Assembly (NCBI RefSeq): GCF_030287445.1
Contig: NZ_JASVWB010000002.1
Span: 2,666,001 to 2,730,000 of the forward strand
Source: Streptomyces sp. ALI-76-A
GTDB taxonomy: Bacteria; Actinomycetota; Actinomycetes; Streptomycetales; Streptomycetaceae
Direction: 5' to 3'
DNA: 64,000 bases
Numbering within the stretch: the stretch's first letter is position 1; each line of letters opens with the position of its first letter. Below are positions 26,787 through 34,017 of this stretch, in pieces. The notes under the pieces are model-generated. The model was given only the letters and a program-made list of their open reading frames with translations. It did not search any database and was not told the origin of the DNA. The position numbers and the translations under genes are program-made.

Positions 26787-27809
26787 ATGGTCGACACCAT
26801 GGCTCTGTTGCTCCCGTTCAACCGCGGCTCCCGGGCGGCCCGGAACACCTCGTGCGCGGTCTGCCGGCCGCCCGCCGACGACGAGGTGTTCCTCGACGCG
26901 CCCGACGACCGGCTCGGCCCCGCGCTGGTCGCGGCCGGAGCGGGCGCGTACGGGCCGGCCGCCGCGCTGCTCGCCGCCACCCGCGCGGACGCCGACTGGG
27001 AGAACCGCGACCGCTACGCGCGCAGACTCGCGGCCTTCGCCCGCTCCCGCGACGAGTGGTACGAGACCTGGCGCACGGCCGCCCCGCACGACCCGGACGC
27101 GCTGCTGCTCGGCGCCCAGCTCGCGGTGGAGCGCGCCTGGCCGTCACCGGCACGGGCGGAACTGCTGCGCGAGGTGAGCCCCCTGATCACCGCCGCCGGG
27201 CACGGCGACCTGAGCGACCCGGTGCCGTGGCGGATCGCGCTGGACCACGCGCGCGGCTCCAAGGCCGGGCACACGTACTTCGGGGAGCTGTGGGAGGCCG
27301 CGGTCCGCCGGGCCCCGCACCACTACGGCTGCCATGTGGCGGCCCTGCGCTACCTCGCCGCCTCCGGGCAGGGCTCCCACCAGGCGTGCTTCGACTTCGC
27401 CGAGCGGGCCGCGCAGGACGCCCCGGCCGACTCGCTGGTACAGGCGCTGCCGGCCCGGGCGGCCCTGTCGTACCTGACCGACGGCCACGGCCGGGACATA
27501 CCGCGCGCGCGGCTGGATGCGGCCGCCGACCGGGCCATCGCGCTCTCGGCCCGCTTTCCGGCCGCCGACCCCTGGCCGGCCGAGGTCCGCAACAAGCTGA
27601 TGTACGTCCTGGTGCGGCTGGAACGCTGGCCGGACGCCGGGGAGCAACTGCGCCGCATCGGCCCGTACGCCACCTCGTTTCCGTGGGAACGGTTCTCGGA
27701 CGACCCCCTCGGCCGGTTCCTGGAGATCCGGGACGAGATCCGCCGCCGGACCACTCCCCGCCATCCACGGAGTGAGCACGGCGGACGTGCCCGCTCCGGC
27801 GACCATTAG
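26787..27809 (+). CDS. Conserved hypothetical helical (TPR-like) protein
   Basis: 340 residues, soluble. After a basic N-terminus and a CAVC pair near residue 24 come repeating helix pairs rich in Ala/Arg/Leu, such as ARAELLREVSPLITAAGHGD, HVAALRYLAASGQGSHQACFDFAERAAQ and VRNKLMYVLVRLERWPDAGEQLRRIG. These resemble TPR-like solenoids. A WENRDRYARRLAAFA patch lies near 72. I cannot assign a function. The start at 26787 or 26799 is uncertain because neither has a clear ribosome site. Confidence 0.65.
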   Translation: MVDTMALLLPFNRGSRAARNTSCAVCRPPADDEVFLDAPDDRLGPALVAAGAGAYGPAAALLAATRADADWENRDRYARRLAAFARSRDEWYETWRTAAPHDPDALLLGAQLAVERAWPSPARAELLREVSPLITAAGHGDLSDPVPWRIALDHARGSKAGHTYFGELWEAAVRRAPHHYGCHVAALRYLAASGQGSHQACFDFAERAAQDAPADSLVQALPARAALSYLTDGHGRDIPRARLDAAADRAIALSARFPAADPWPAEVRNKLMYVLVRLERWPDAGEQLRRIGPYATSFPWERFSDDPLGRFLEIRDEIRRRTTPRHPRSEHGGRARSGDH

Positions 27810-27812
27810 GCT
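27807..27812 (+). promoter_or_regulatory. Candidate -10 box of a leaderless promoter (TAGGCT)
   Basis: TAGGCT lies at the end of the preceding gene and ends 8 bases before the GTG at 27821. No ribosome site is present between them. Confidence 0.5.
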
Positions 27813-27820
27813 CTTGCGTC

Positions 27821-28561
27821 GTGACCACCGTGCGGCTCCCGCTCTTCCCCCTGAACTCGGTGTTGTTCCCGGGGCTCGTGCTTCCCCTCAACATCTTCGA
27901 GGAGCGCTATCGCGCCATGATGCGCGAGCTGCTGAAGACCCCCGAGGACGAACCACGCCGGTTCGCCGTCGTGACGATCCGCGACGGCCACGAGGTGGCG
28001 CAGACCGCGCCCGGCATGCCGGACCCGACGGCCGTGCCCGAGCGCGGGCCGACGGCCGGCTTCGGCGAGGACCCGGTCAAGGCGTTCCACGGCATCGGCT
28101 GTGTCGCGGACGCGGCGACGGTCCGGGAACGCCCCGACGGCACCTTCGAGGTGCTGGCGACGGGCACCACCCGGGCGCGCCTGCGGTCCGTCGACGCCTC
28201 CGGACCGTTCCTGACCGCGGAGCTGGAGGAGCTGCCGGAGGAGCCGGGCGAGGAGGCCGGGGCGCTGGCCGAGGGGGTGCTGCGGTCCTTCCGCCAGTAC
28301 CAGAAGCGTCTGGCGGGGGCCCGGGAGCGGTCCCTGTCCACCGGGGCGGAACTGCCGGACGAACCGTCCGTGGTCTCGTACCTCGTGGCCGCCGCGATGA
28401 TGCTGGACACCCCGACCAAGCAGCGTCTGCTCCAGGCCCCGGACACCGCGGCCCGGCTGCGCGAGGAGTTGAAACTCCTTCGCTCGGAGACGTCGATCAT
28501 CCGTAGTCTGCCGTCGTTGCCCGCGTCCGAGCTGACGCGCGGGCCGACGAGTCTCAACTGA
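27821..28561 (+). CDS. Stand-alone Lon N-terminal (LON substrate-binding) domain protein
   Basis: 246 residues from a GTG. The LON N-domain hallmark is at the start: LPLFPLNSVLFPGLVLPLNIFEERYR. GIGCVADAATVRERPDG and a helical C-terminal bundle (TPTKQRLLQAPDTAARLREELKLLRSE) follow. There is no AAA or serine-protease domain, so it is not the protease. Such proteins are common in actinobacteria and may bind damaged proteins or act as adaptors; the role is unproven. Confidence 0.87.
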   Translation: MTTVRLPLFPLNSVLFPGLVLPLNIFEERYRAMMRELLKTPEDEPRRFAVVTIRDGHEVAQTAPGMPDPTAVPERGPTAGFGEDPVKAFHGIGCVADAATVRERPDGTFEVLATGTTRARLRSVDASGPFLTAELEELPEEPGEEAGALAEGVLRSFRQYQKRLAGARERSLSTGAELPDEPSVVSYLVAAAMMLDTPTKQRLLQAPDTAARLREELKLLRSETSIIRSLPSLPASELTRGPTSLN

Positions 28562-28597
28562 CGTACGAGCGCGGGAACAGGCGGGGATCAGGCCGCG

Positions 28598-29101
28598 ATG
28601 GCGAAGAAGGCGAAGCAGAAGCAGCAGGCGGGCGGCACGCCCGCGACGGTGGCGCTGACGGCGGCGGGAGTGCCGTACACGGTCCACTCCTACGACCACG
28701 ACCCCTCCCACCCGTCCTACGGCGAGGAGGCCGCCGAGGCGATGGGCGTCTCGCCGGAGCGGGTCTTCAAGACCCTGGTCGCCGACGTGGACGGGGCGCT
28801 GACGGTCGCCGTGGTCCCGGTGGCGGGCCGGCTCGACCTCAAGGCGCTGGCGTCGGCGGCCGGCGGCAAGCGCGCCACGATGGCCGACCCGGCCCTCGCC
28901 GAACGCACCACCGGGTACGTGCGCGGCGGCATCTCCCCGCTCGGCCAGCGCAAGCAGCTCGCGACCGTGCTCGACGCGTCGGCCTCGGCGCACCCCACGA
29001 TCTGCGTCTCGGCGGGCCGCCGCGGCCTGGAGATCGAGCTCTCCCCGGACGACCTGGCGAAACTCACGGACGCGGTGCTGGCGCCCATCGGGCGTGCGTG
29101 A
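28598..29101 (+). CDS. ybaK: YbaK/EbsC-type Cys-tRNA(Pro) deacylase
   Basis: 167 residues, typical length. The family hydrolyses Cys (or other) residues mischarged on tRNA-Pro. A Lys-rich N-terminus (AKKAKQKQQ) precedes the conserved ALTAAGVPYTVHSYDHD and the catalytic-lysine motif SPERVFKTLV. VAVVPVAGRLDLKALA and a GGISPLGQRK loop complete the pattern. It follows the LON-domain gene by 36 bases on the same strand. Confidence 0.9.
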   Translation: MAKKAKQKQQAGGTPATVALTAAGVPYTVHSYDHDPSHPSYGEEAAEAMGVSPERVFKTLVADVDGALTVAVVPVAGRLDLKALASAAGGKRATMADPALAERTTGYVRGGISPLGQRKQLATVLDASASAHPTICVSAGRRGLEIELSPDDLAKLTDAVLAPIGRA

Positions 29102-29208
29102 CCCCTCGACGGCGGTCCGTTCCCCGGCCGAACGTCAGGGACATGTCGAAGGAGACACGCGACCGCGGTGGCGCGTCGAGAAGCGCCGCTCCGACCACGG
29201 CGCGCGAC

Positions 29209-29238
29209 CGGTCTGGCGCCTGTCCTGTCACCAGACCG
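29209..29238. terminator. Hairpin between convergent genes
   Basis: An 8-bp stem, CGGTCTGG with CCAGACCG, closes a 14-base loop between ybaK (plus) and a membrane protein (minus). Confidence 0.5.
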
Positions 29239-29247
29239 TGAGACGCG

Positions 29248-29952
29248 TCACGCCGGTGGGGCGCCGTACGGATCCTTCGGGACGGGGTCCTGCCGGTAGG
29301 GGGCCAGGTGCTCCGGGTCCCGCGGCCCGAACAGGGCCGTCAGCCCCAGGTGCACCACCAGCGCCGCCAGCGGCCACGCCAGCAGCGCCCCTTTGGCTCC
29401 CAGCTCCAGAGGCGCGGAGAAGGTGACTCCCTTGCCGACGGACTTCGCGTGGGCGACCACGTCCTGCGTGGGCCCGAGCCACACCCCGAGCCGCCAGGCC
29501 AGCAACGAGGCCAGCAGCCCGCCGACGCCCAGCGCCACCACCAGCGGCACTCCCCCGCGCCGTCGCAGCAGGAAGACGACGAGCGCGCTCACGGCCCCGA
29601 AGGCCAGCGCCAGCAGAGTGAACGTTCCATCGACACCGACCGCCTGTTCGCCCTCGGTGTCCTCCAGGTAGACGACCCAGCTCTCGCCGGTCACGTCACC
29701 CACCAGCGGGACGTGCGGCGCCAGCCACCACCACAGCACGCCCAGCAGCACCCCGGCGAGCGCCACGGCCACCGTGACCACGGCGGCCTCCCGCACCTCG
29801 GTCTTCATCCCGGGACCGTCCTGTCCGTACGCGCCGTCCGCACCGTACGACACGTCCGGCGCCGGAACCACGTACCCGGGAGGCGACCCCTGCCACGCAC
29901 TGTGCGCGGGCTGTTCATGGGGCGGCGGAGGAGGAGTCAACGGTGCGGTCAC
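29248..29952 (-). CDS. Membrane protein with Pro-rich N-terminus, function unknown
   Basis: 234 residues from a GTG. Residues 1-50 are Pro/Gly/Tyr-rich and cytoplasmic. Four membrane helices follow at about 58-78 (VTVAVALAGVLLGVLWWWL), 113-132, 138-158 and 195-215. An outside loop between helices 1 and 2 contains GESWVVYLEDTEGEQ. The tail ends PYRQDPVPKDPYGAPPA. It resembles many uncharacterised Streptomyces membrane proteins. The exact start is unsure. Confidence 0.7.
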   Translation of the reverse strand: MTAPLTPPPPPHEQPAHSAWQGSPPGYVVPAPDVSYGADGAYGQDGPGMKTEVREAAVVTVAVALAGVLLGVLWWWLAPHVPLVGDVTGESWVVYLEDTEGEQAVGVDGTFTLLALAFGAVSALVVFLLRRRGGVPLVVALGVGGLLASLLAWRLGVWLGPTQDVVAHAKSVGKGVTFSAPLELGAKGALLAWPLAALVVHLGLTALFGPRDPEHLAPYRQDPVPKDPYGAPPA

Positions 29953-29986
29953 CCTGACATCGTGCCAGGCGCGCCCGTGCGGCGCG

Positions 29987-30808
29987 TCACCGGACGGCCG
30001 CCCGGCGGTACGCCCAGGTGGCGACGGCCAGCGACAACACGCCGACGCCGGCGCAGACGGCCAGATCACCGAGGACGAAGGCCCAGTCGGGATCCGGCTC
30101 GAAGGTGCGTGCGAATGCCTCGACCCCGTACGTCGAGGGCAGCAGATCCCGGGTGAAGCGCACCGCCTCGGGCATCCGGTCCGCGGGCAGCACCCCCAGC
30201 AGCAGCGCCGCCGACATGCCGAGCTGGCCGAGCAGCGTGGCCAGTTCCGGACGGGGCGCGAGCAGCCCGAGGGCGGCCCCGAGCCCGGCGAGCGCGGCCC
30301 CCGCGAGGGGGATGACGGCCACGAGCACCCACAGGTGCGTCAGCGGAAGTCCGAACAGCAGCGACCCGAAGACCGCGGTCACCACGGTCCCCGGCACGGT
30401 GAAGGAGGCGTACGCGCCCGCCGCGCCCAGCACCACCGCCGCCGGCGGCACGGGCAGGGTGGCGTAGTGGTCGAGCCCGCCGCTGGCCCGCAGCTGGCCG
30501 AAGTACTGCGCCAGCAGGTTCAGCGCGACGAAGGCGACCACCAGGACCGACGAGCCGGCCACCACCGCCTGCGCCTCGCCCCCGCCGTCCACGACCCCAC
30601 GCATCAGGATCATGATCCCGACCGACTGGAAGGTCGCCACGAACAGCAGCGGGATGCGCGCGACCCGCGCCCGGGACAGCTGCGCCCGGTACACGGCCGC
30701 CAGCGCCGGCCACAGTCGCGCGCGCGGACCGAGCTCGGCGGCTTCCCGGACCGGCTCCTCCACGGCCAGGGCGCTGCCCGGCAGAACCTCGGCGGGTACG
30801 ACACTCAC
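29987..30808 (-). CDS. ABC-2 type transporter permease
   Basis: 273 residues, GTG start. A cytoplasmic N-terminal part (~45 residues) is followed by six hydrophobic segments, including LLFVATFQSVGIMILM, AVVAGSSVLVVAFVALNLLAQ and LGVLPADRMPEAVRFTRDLLPSTYGV. The last stretch, before the final helix, is the usual ABC-2 loop (P-P.YG). It follows the ATP-binding gene by 82 bases and forms an exporter with it, probably for a lipid, drug or polymer. Confidence 0.85.
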   Translation of the reverse strand: MSVVPAEVLPGSALAVEEPVREAAELGPRARLWPALAAVYRAQLSRARVARIPLLFVATFQSVGIMILMRGVVDGGGEAQAVVAGSSVLVVAFVALNLLAQYFGQLRASGGLDHYATLPVPPAAVVLGAAGAYASFTVPGTVVTAVFGSLLFGLPLTHLWVLVAVIPLAGAALAGLGAALGLLAPRPELATLLGQLGMSAALLLGVLPADRMPEAVRFTRDLLPSTYGVEAFARTFEPDPDWAFVLGDLAVCAGVGVLSLAVATWAYRRAAVR

Positions 30809-30890
30809 CTCGTGCGGCTCCCCTTACTCGGTGTCACTCCGGCCCTCGCCCCGTCCCGTACGGATACGGCGGTCCCTGTACTCAACGTGC

Positions 30891-31910
30891 TCACGCCTTC
30901 ACCAGTCCCTGCTGTGCGGCGCCGCCCAGCGCCAGGTACACGTCCTCCAGGCTCGGGGTGGCGAGCGTGAAGTCGTCCAGCGCGGCGAAGGCCGCCCCGC
31001 CGGTGACGGTGGCGACGACCGCGCGGGCCTCGTCCGGGGCGAGCCGCAGGGTCCAGCGGCGCCCGGACTCCACGGCCCGGTCCCGCAGCGCGGCGACCTC
31101 GGGGACGTGCAGCGGAGCCGTCTCGCGCCACACCAGGTCGACCCGCACCTCGTCGGCGACCTGTTCCTTGAGGCCGGTGGGGCTGTCGCAGGCGATCACC
31201 CGGCCCCGGTCCAGGACGGCGACCCGGTCGAGGACGGTCTCGGCCTCGATGACGTTGTGGGTGACGAGCAGGACGGTCGCCCCGTGCTCGGCCCGGCGCC
31301 GGTCGACGGCGCCCCACACCGCGCGCCGCGCCACGGGGTCCATGCCGGTGGTCGGCTCGTCGAGCACCAGCAACGGCCGCCGCCCCACCAGCGCGGCGGC
31401 GAAGCAGGCCAGGCGGCGCTGTCCGCCGGACAGCTTCTTGATCGGCCGTCCGGCGAGCGCGGCCAGGCCCAGCTCGTCCAGTACGGCGTCCCGCTCGGCC
31501 CGCGCCCGCCCCACGTCGAGTCCGCGCAGCCGGCCGGTGGTCTCGGCGGCGAGCGACACCGTGAGCTCGTCCAGGGCGCTGGACTCCTGGCCCAGGTAGG
31601 CGAGGATCCGGGAGGCCCGCTCCGGATGGCGCACGATGTCGTGCCCGAGGATCTCGACGCTCCCGCGGTCGGGCCGCATCAGCCCGGTCAGCTGTCGTAC
31701 GAGGGTGGTCTTCCCGGCACCGTTCGGCCCGAGCAGCCCGAAGATCTCGCCGCGCCTGATGTCCAGCCGTACGTCGTCGGTGGCTGTCACCTGGGGCGTC
31801 GGGGGAACACCGCGCCGGCCGCGTACCGCCGGATAGGTCTTGGTCAGTCCGCGCACCGCGCACACGACATCACCGCTGTGTCGAAGTGCCTGTGCCGCGC
31901 GCGTACTCAC
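30891..31910 (-). CDS. ABC transporter ATP-binding protein
   Basis: 339 residues from the GTG at 31910. Walker A is GPNGAGKTT (~residue 71), the Q-loop is in YLGQESSALDELTV, the signature LSGGQRRLA, Walker B LLVLDEPTTG and the H-loop LLVTHNV. A ~90-residue C-terminal extension (SPTGLKEQVADEVRVD ...) is typical of drug or lipid exporters such as the DrrA class. It pairs with the permease downstream. TAGGCT 8 bases before the GTG suggests a leaderless transcript. Confidence 0.92.
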   Translation of the reverse strand: MSTRAAQALRHSGDVVCAVRGLTKTYPAVRGRRGVPPTPQVTATDDVRLDIRRGEIFGLLGPNGAGKTTLVRQLTGLMRPDRGSVEILGHDIVRHPERASRILAYLGQESSALDELTVSLAAETTGRLRGLDVGRARAERDAVLDELGLAALAGRPIKKLSGGQRRLACFAAALVGRRPLLVLDEPTTGMDPVARRAVWGAVDRRRAEHGATVLLVTHNVIEAETVLDRVAVLDRGRVIACDSPTGLKEQVADEVRVDLVWRETAPLHVPEVAALRDRAVESGRRWTLRLAPDEARAVVATVTGGAAFAALDDFTLATPSLEDVYLALGGAAQQGLVKA

Positions 31911-32263
31911 AAGGGACGAGCCTACGGGGTCCGCCGCCCCGGCCCGCTGCCGGGTCGGCCCATAACGGGAATTCCAGCGGTAAAGATCTCGCGCGGCCGC
32001 GCGGAGCCGGCCGCGGGGCGTACTGCCCGGTCCCACTCAGCGGCGGGACGCGCTCAGCCGGTCGCAGCCACTCCGCAGGGCCGTGCTCGCCCGGTTTCAC
32101 CCGGTGACGGGGCACGCTCGGCCCATCCGAGCCGACCCCAGGACCGCGCTCGCCCGGTCTCAGCCAGCCGCAGGGGCGCGTTCGACCGGTCGCAGCCGGT
32201 CACAGCCGACCCCAAGGCCTTGCGGCCCATCCCAGCCGCCCCCAGGACCCTGCTCGCCCGTTC
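31911..32263. other. 353-bp gene-free stretch between ABC and NYN genes
   Basis: It holds the candidate -10 box of the ABC operon (31919-31924) and, from about 32040, a degenerate GC-rich repeat array. No frame with coding character was found. Confidence 0.6.
31919..31924 (-). promoter_or_regulatory. Candidate -10 box of a leaderless promoter (TAGGCT on minus strand)
   Basis: TAGGCT is separated by 8 bases from the GTG of the ABC ATPase; no ribosome site lies between. Confidence 0.5.
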
Positions 32264-32267
32264 TCAG
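32040..32267. repeat. Degenerate tandem repeat array overlapping the 3' end of the NYN gene
   Basis: The best pair of units is 32131-32163 and 32235-32267 (33 bp, four mismatches). More decayed copies share the words CAGCCG, CCCCA(G)GG and GCTCGCCCG. The final unit includes the stop of the NYN gene. Confidence 0.5.
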
Positions 32268-33484
32268 TCGGCGGCGGGGGCGTGCTCGGCCGCCGTGCGC
32301 ACGTCGATCTCCCGCCAGAACCCGGCCCGGATGGCATACCGGTCGTGCTCGTCGATCTGGTCGTCCTTGTGCGCGAGCAGCCCGAAGCGGGCGGCGTACC
32401 GCAGCAGTTCGCCGTCGATACGGTGCGGAATGCGCGGATACATCCCGGACAGCTTCTGCAGGTGGCCCTGGTCGCCGAGCCGTTCCATCCACCGCCGCGC
32501 GAAGACCTGCCCCACCTCGAACGGGTCCCCGCCGACCGTGGTGATGTCCTCCTCCCGGTCGGCCCACCGCTGCTCGGCCGTGGTCACCTGGGCGAGCGTC
32601 GGCATCGAGGCGACCTCGGGCGGCTCGGCGGCCCCACCGGGCCGGTCGACCCAGCCCTTGTCCGAGGACCAGCGCAGGGTCGCGGTCGTGGGGGGCGGGG
32701 CGGGCTGGACACCGGGCGCGCGCAGCGCGGCCAGGTCCTTCGGGGTGGGCACGCCCTTGGGCGCGGGCACCCGCTCCTGCGTCCCGTTCTCCGAGGCGTC
32801 GGCCGCCGTGGCGTGCTCCTCCGCCTCGGCGGACCGCTCGCCCGAGCGGGTGAGCGCGGACTCGGGCAGCGGCGCCGACAGGATCGCGGCGATCTCGGGC
32901 CGCGGCACCGGCGGCGGCGCGCAGATCCCGCCGAACTCCTTGGCGCGTACGGCCTTGGTGATCCACGCGCGGTCGAGCACCCGCCGCTCGTCGGCCTCGG
33001 CGACCAGGTCCTCGGACTGGTTGTAGTCCCCGTCGGCGGCCTGCACGGCCCACAGATGGACGGCGACTCCGTGCTCCTTGGCGGCCATCATGCCCGGCAG
33101 CAGGTCCCCGTCGCCGGTGACCAGGACGATGTCGGAACAGGCGCGGTTGCGGGCGAGTTCCGTCAACTCGGCGTGCATGGCGGCGTCCACGCCCTTCTGG
33201 GCCCAGCGTCCGTCGCTGCGGGTCAGGGCGCCGAGCCGGACGGTGACCCGGGGCATCACGCGCAGCCTGCGGTGCTCGGGCTGCGGGACGCGGTCGGGGG
33301 CGCCGTCGAACCAGTAGATGCGCAGCAACGGCCGTTCCGTGTCGGACTCGGCGCGTTCGCGCAGTCCTTGGATGAGGGCGCTGTGGTCGACGGTGATCCG
33401 GGATCGCGACGGTTCCCCGGCGAGGAGACTGGCGGCGGCCCCCAGCAGATACCCGGCGTCCACCAGGACGATGCAGCGGTCCAC
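32264..33484 (-). CDS. NYN (PIN-like) nuclease-domain protein
   Basis: 406 residues. Residues ~3-165 form a NYN domain: the first acidic residue in CIVLVDAGYLLG, GVDAAMHAELTELA, then SDIVLVTGDGDLLPGM with the clustered aspartates, as in LabA-like RNases that cut RNA with Mg. An acidic, Ala/Glu-rich linker of ~100 residues follows. The C-terminal domain (~300-395, FARRWMERLGDQ ... HRIDGELLRYAARFGL) resembles the OST-HTH/LOTUS-like RNA-binding end often joined to NYN. I chose the GTG at 33484, 8 bases after GAGGG; a GTG three codons upstream is possible. Confidence 0.85.
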   Translation of the reverse strand: MDRCIVLVDAGYLLGAAASLLAGEPSRSRITVDHSALIQGLRERAESDTERPLLRIYWFDGAPDRVPQPEHRRLRVMPRVTVRLGALTRSDGRWAQKGVDAAMHAELTELARNRACSDIVLVTGDGDLLPGMMAAKEHGVAVHLWAVQAADGDYNQSEDLVAEADERRVLDRAWITKAVRAKEFGGICAPPPVPRPEIAAILSAPLPESALTRSGERSAEAEEHATAADASENGTQERVPAPKGVPTPKDLAALRAPGVQPAPPPTTATLRWSSDKGWVDRPGGAAEPPEVASMPTLAQVTTAEQRWADREEDITTVGGDPFEVGQVFARRWMERLGDQGHLQKLSGMYPRIPHRIDGELLRYAARFGLLAHKDDQIDEHDRYAIRAGFWREIDVRTAAEHAPAAD

Positions 33485-33725
33485 ACGACTCACCCTCTTC
33501 CCGGGAGGTTTGCTTCGGGCTTGCTTCGAGTCTGCCCGACCACGCGGGGGTTAACGGCCGGAACTCGATCTTCGGCGTGGCGTTTCGGGGAGGCATACCC
33601 CGATGAGCACGATCACGGACGGTAGTGATCCGACATGCGTTCTTTGTCAGCCTATGTGAATCTGGTCGCGGCCCAGGGCTGAACCGAAGGACAAGCCCGA
33701 GATCCCCCACAGGAGGCAGATCACC

Positions 33726-33887
33726 ATGGCCAAGAACAAGAGCCGTGACCGTAAGCAGCCGGCCGAGCGCGCTCCGCAGACGGCACAGCAGCCGTCGATG
33801 GAGCCCCAGGACGAACAGCGCTCCACCCAGGTGACTCCCGGTGACATGGCCCGCAAGGGCCGCGGGAAGCGCTTCGGTCACAACTGA
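33726..33887 (+). CDS. 53-residue hydrophilic basic protein
   Basis: This small gene has AGGAGG 10 bases before its ATG. The protein starts MAKNKSRDRK and ends RKGRGKRFGHN; the middle is Gln/Glu/Pro-rich. It has no membrane segment and no cysteine. It is likely disordered and may bind nucleic acid through both basic ends. It is followed at once by a 14-bp terminator hairpin. Close relatives are widespread in Streptomyces without a known role, as far as I recall. It is divergent from the NYN gene. Confidence 0.8.
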   Translation: MAKNKSRDRKQPAERAPQTAQQPSMEPQDEQRSTQVTPGDMARKGRGKRFGHN

Positions 33888-33921
33888 CCTCCGCGTGACG
33901 GGCCGTCGCCCGCGCACGCAC

Positions 33922-33955
33922 CGAGGGGCGCATCCAGTGCCGGATGCGCCCCTCG
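33922..33955. terminator. Strong bidirectional terminator
   Basis: A perfect 14-bp stem (CGAGGGGCGCATCC and complement) has the 6-base loop AGTGCC. It lies between the small plus-strand gene and the dnaE 3' end. Confidence 0.85.
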
Positions 33956-33967
33956 CGTACGTCAAGA

Positions 33968-34017
33968 GCCCGTCGTCAGCCCGCCGTCGGCTCGCGTCGG
34001 CCCGTCGTCAGCCCGCC
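33968..34017. repeat. 18-bp direct repeat duplicating the dnaE stop region
   Basis: GCCCGTCGTCAGCCCGCC occurs at 33968-33985 and at 34000-34017. The second copy contains the dnaE stop codon; the first lies just downstream of it on the transcript. Confidence 0.75.

Noticed and set aside
30612..33026. Plus-strand frame of 804 codons across the ABC and NYN genes
   Set aside because: It runs antisense to clear genes, is Arg/Pro/Ser-rich low complexity and has no ribosome site.
33494..33725. Replication origin near dnaE
   Set aside because: No cluster of DnaA boxes was seen; dnaE is the polymerase subunit and is not tied to oriC.
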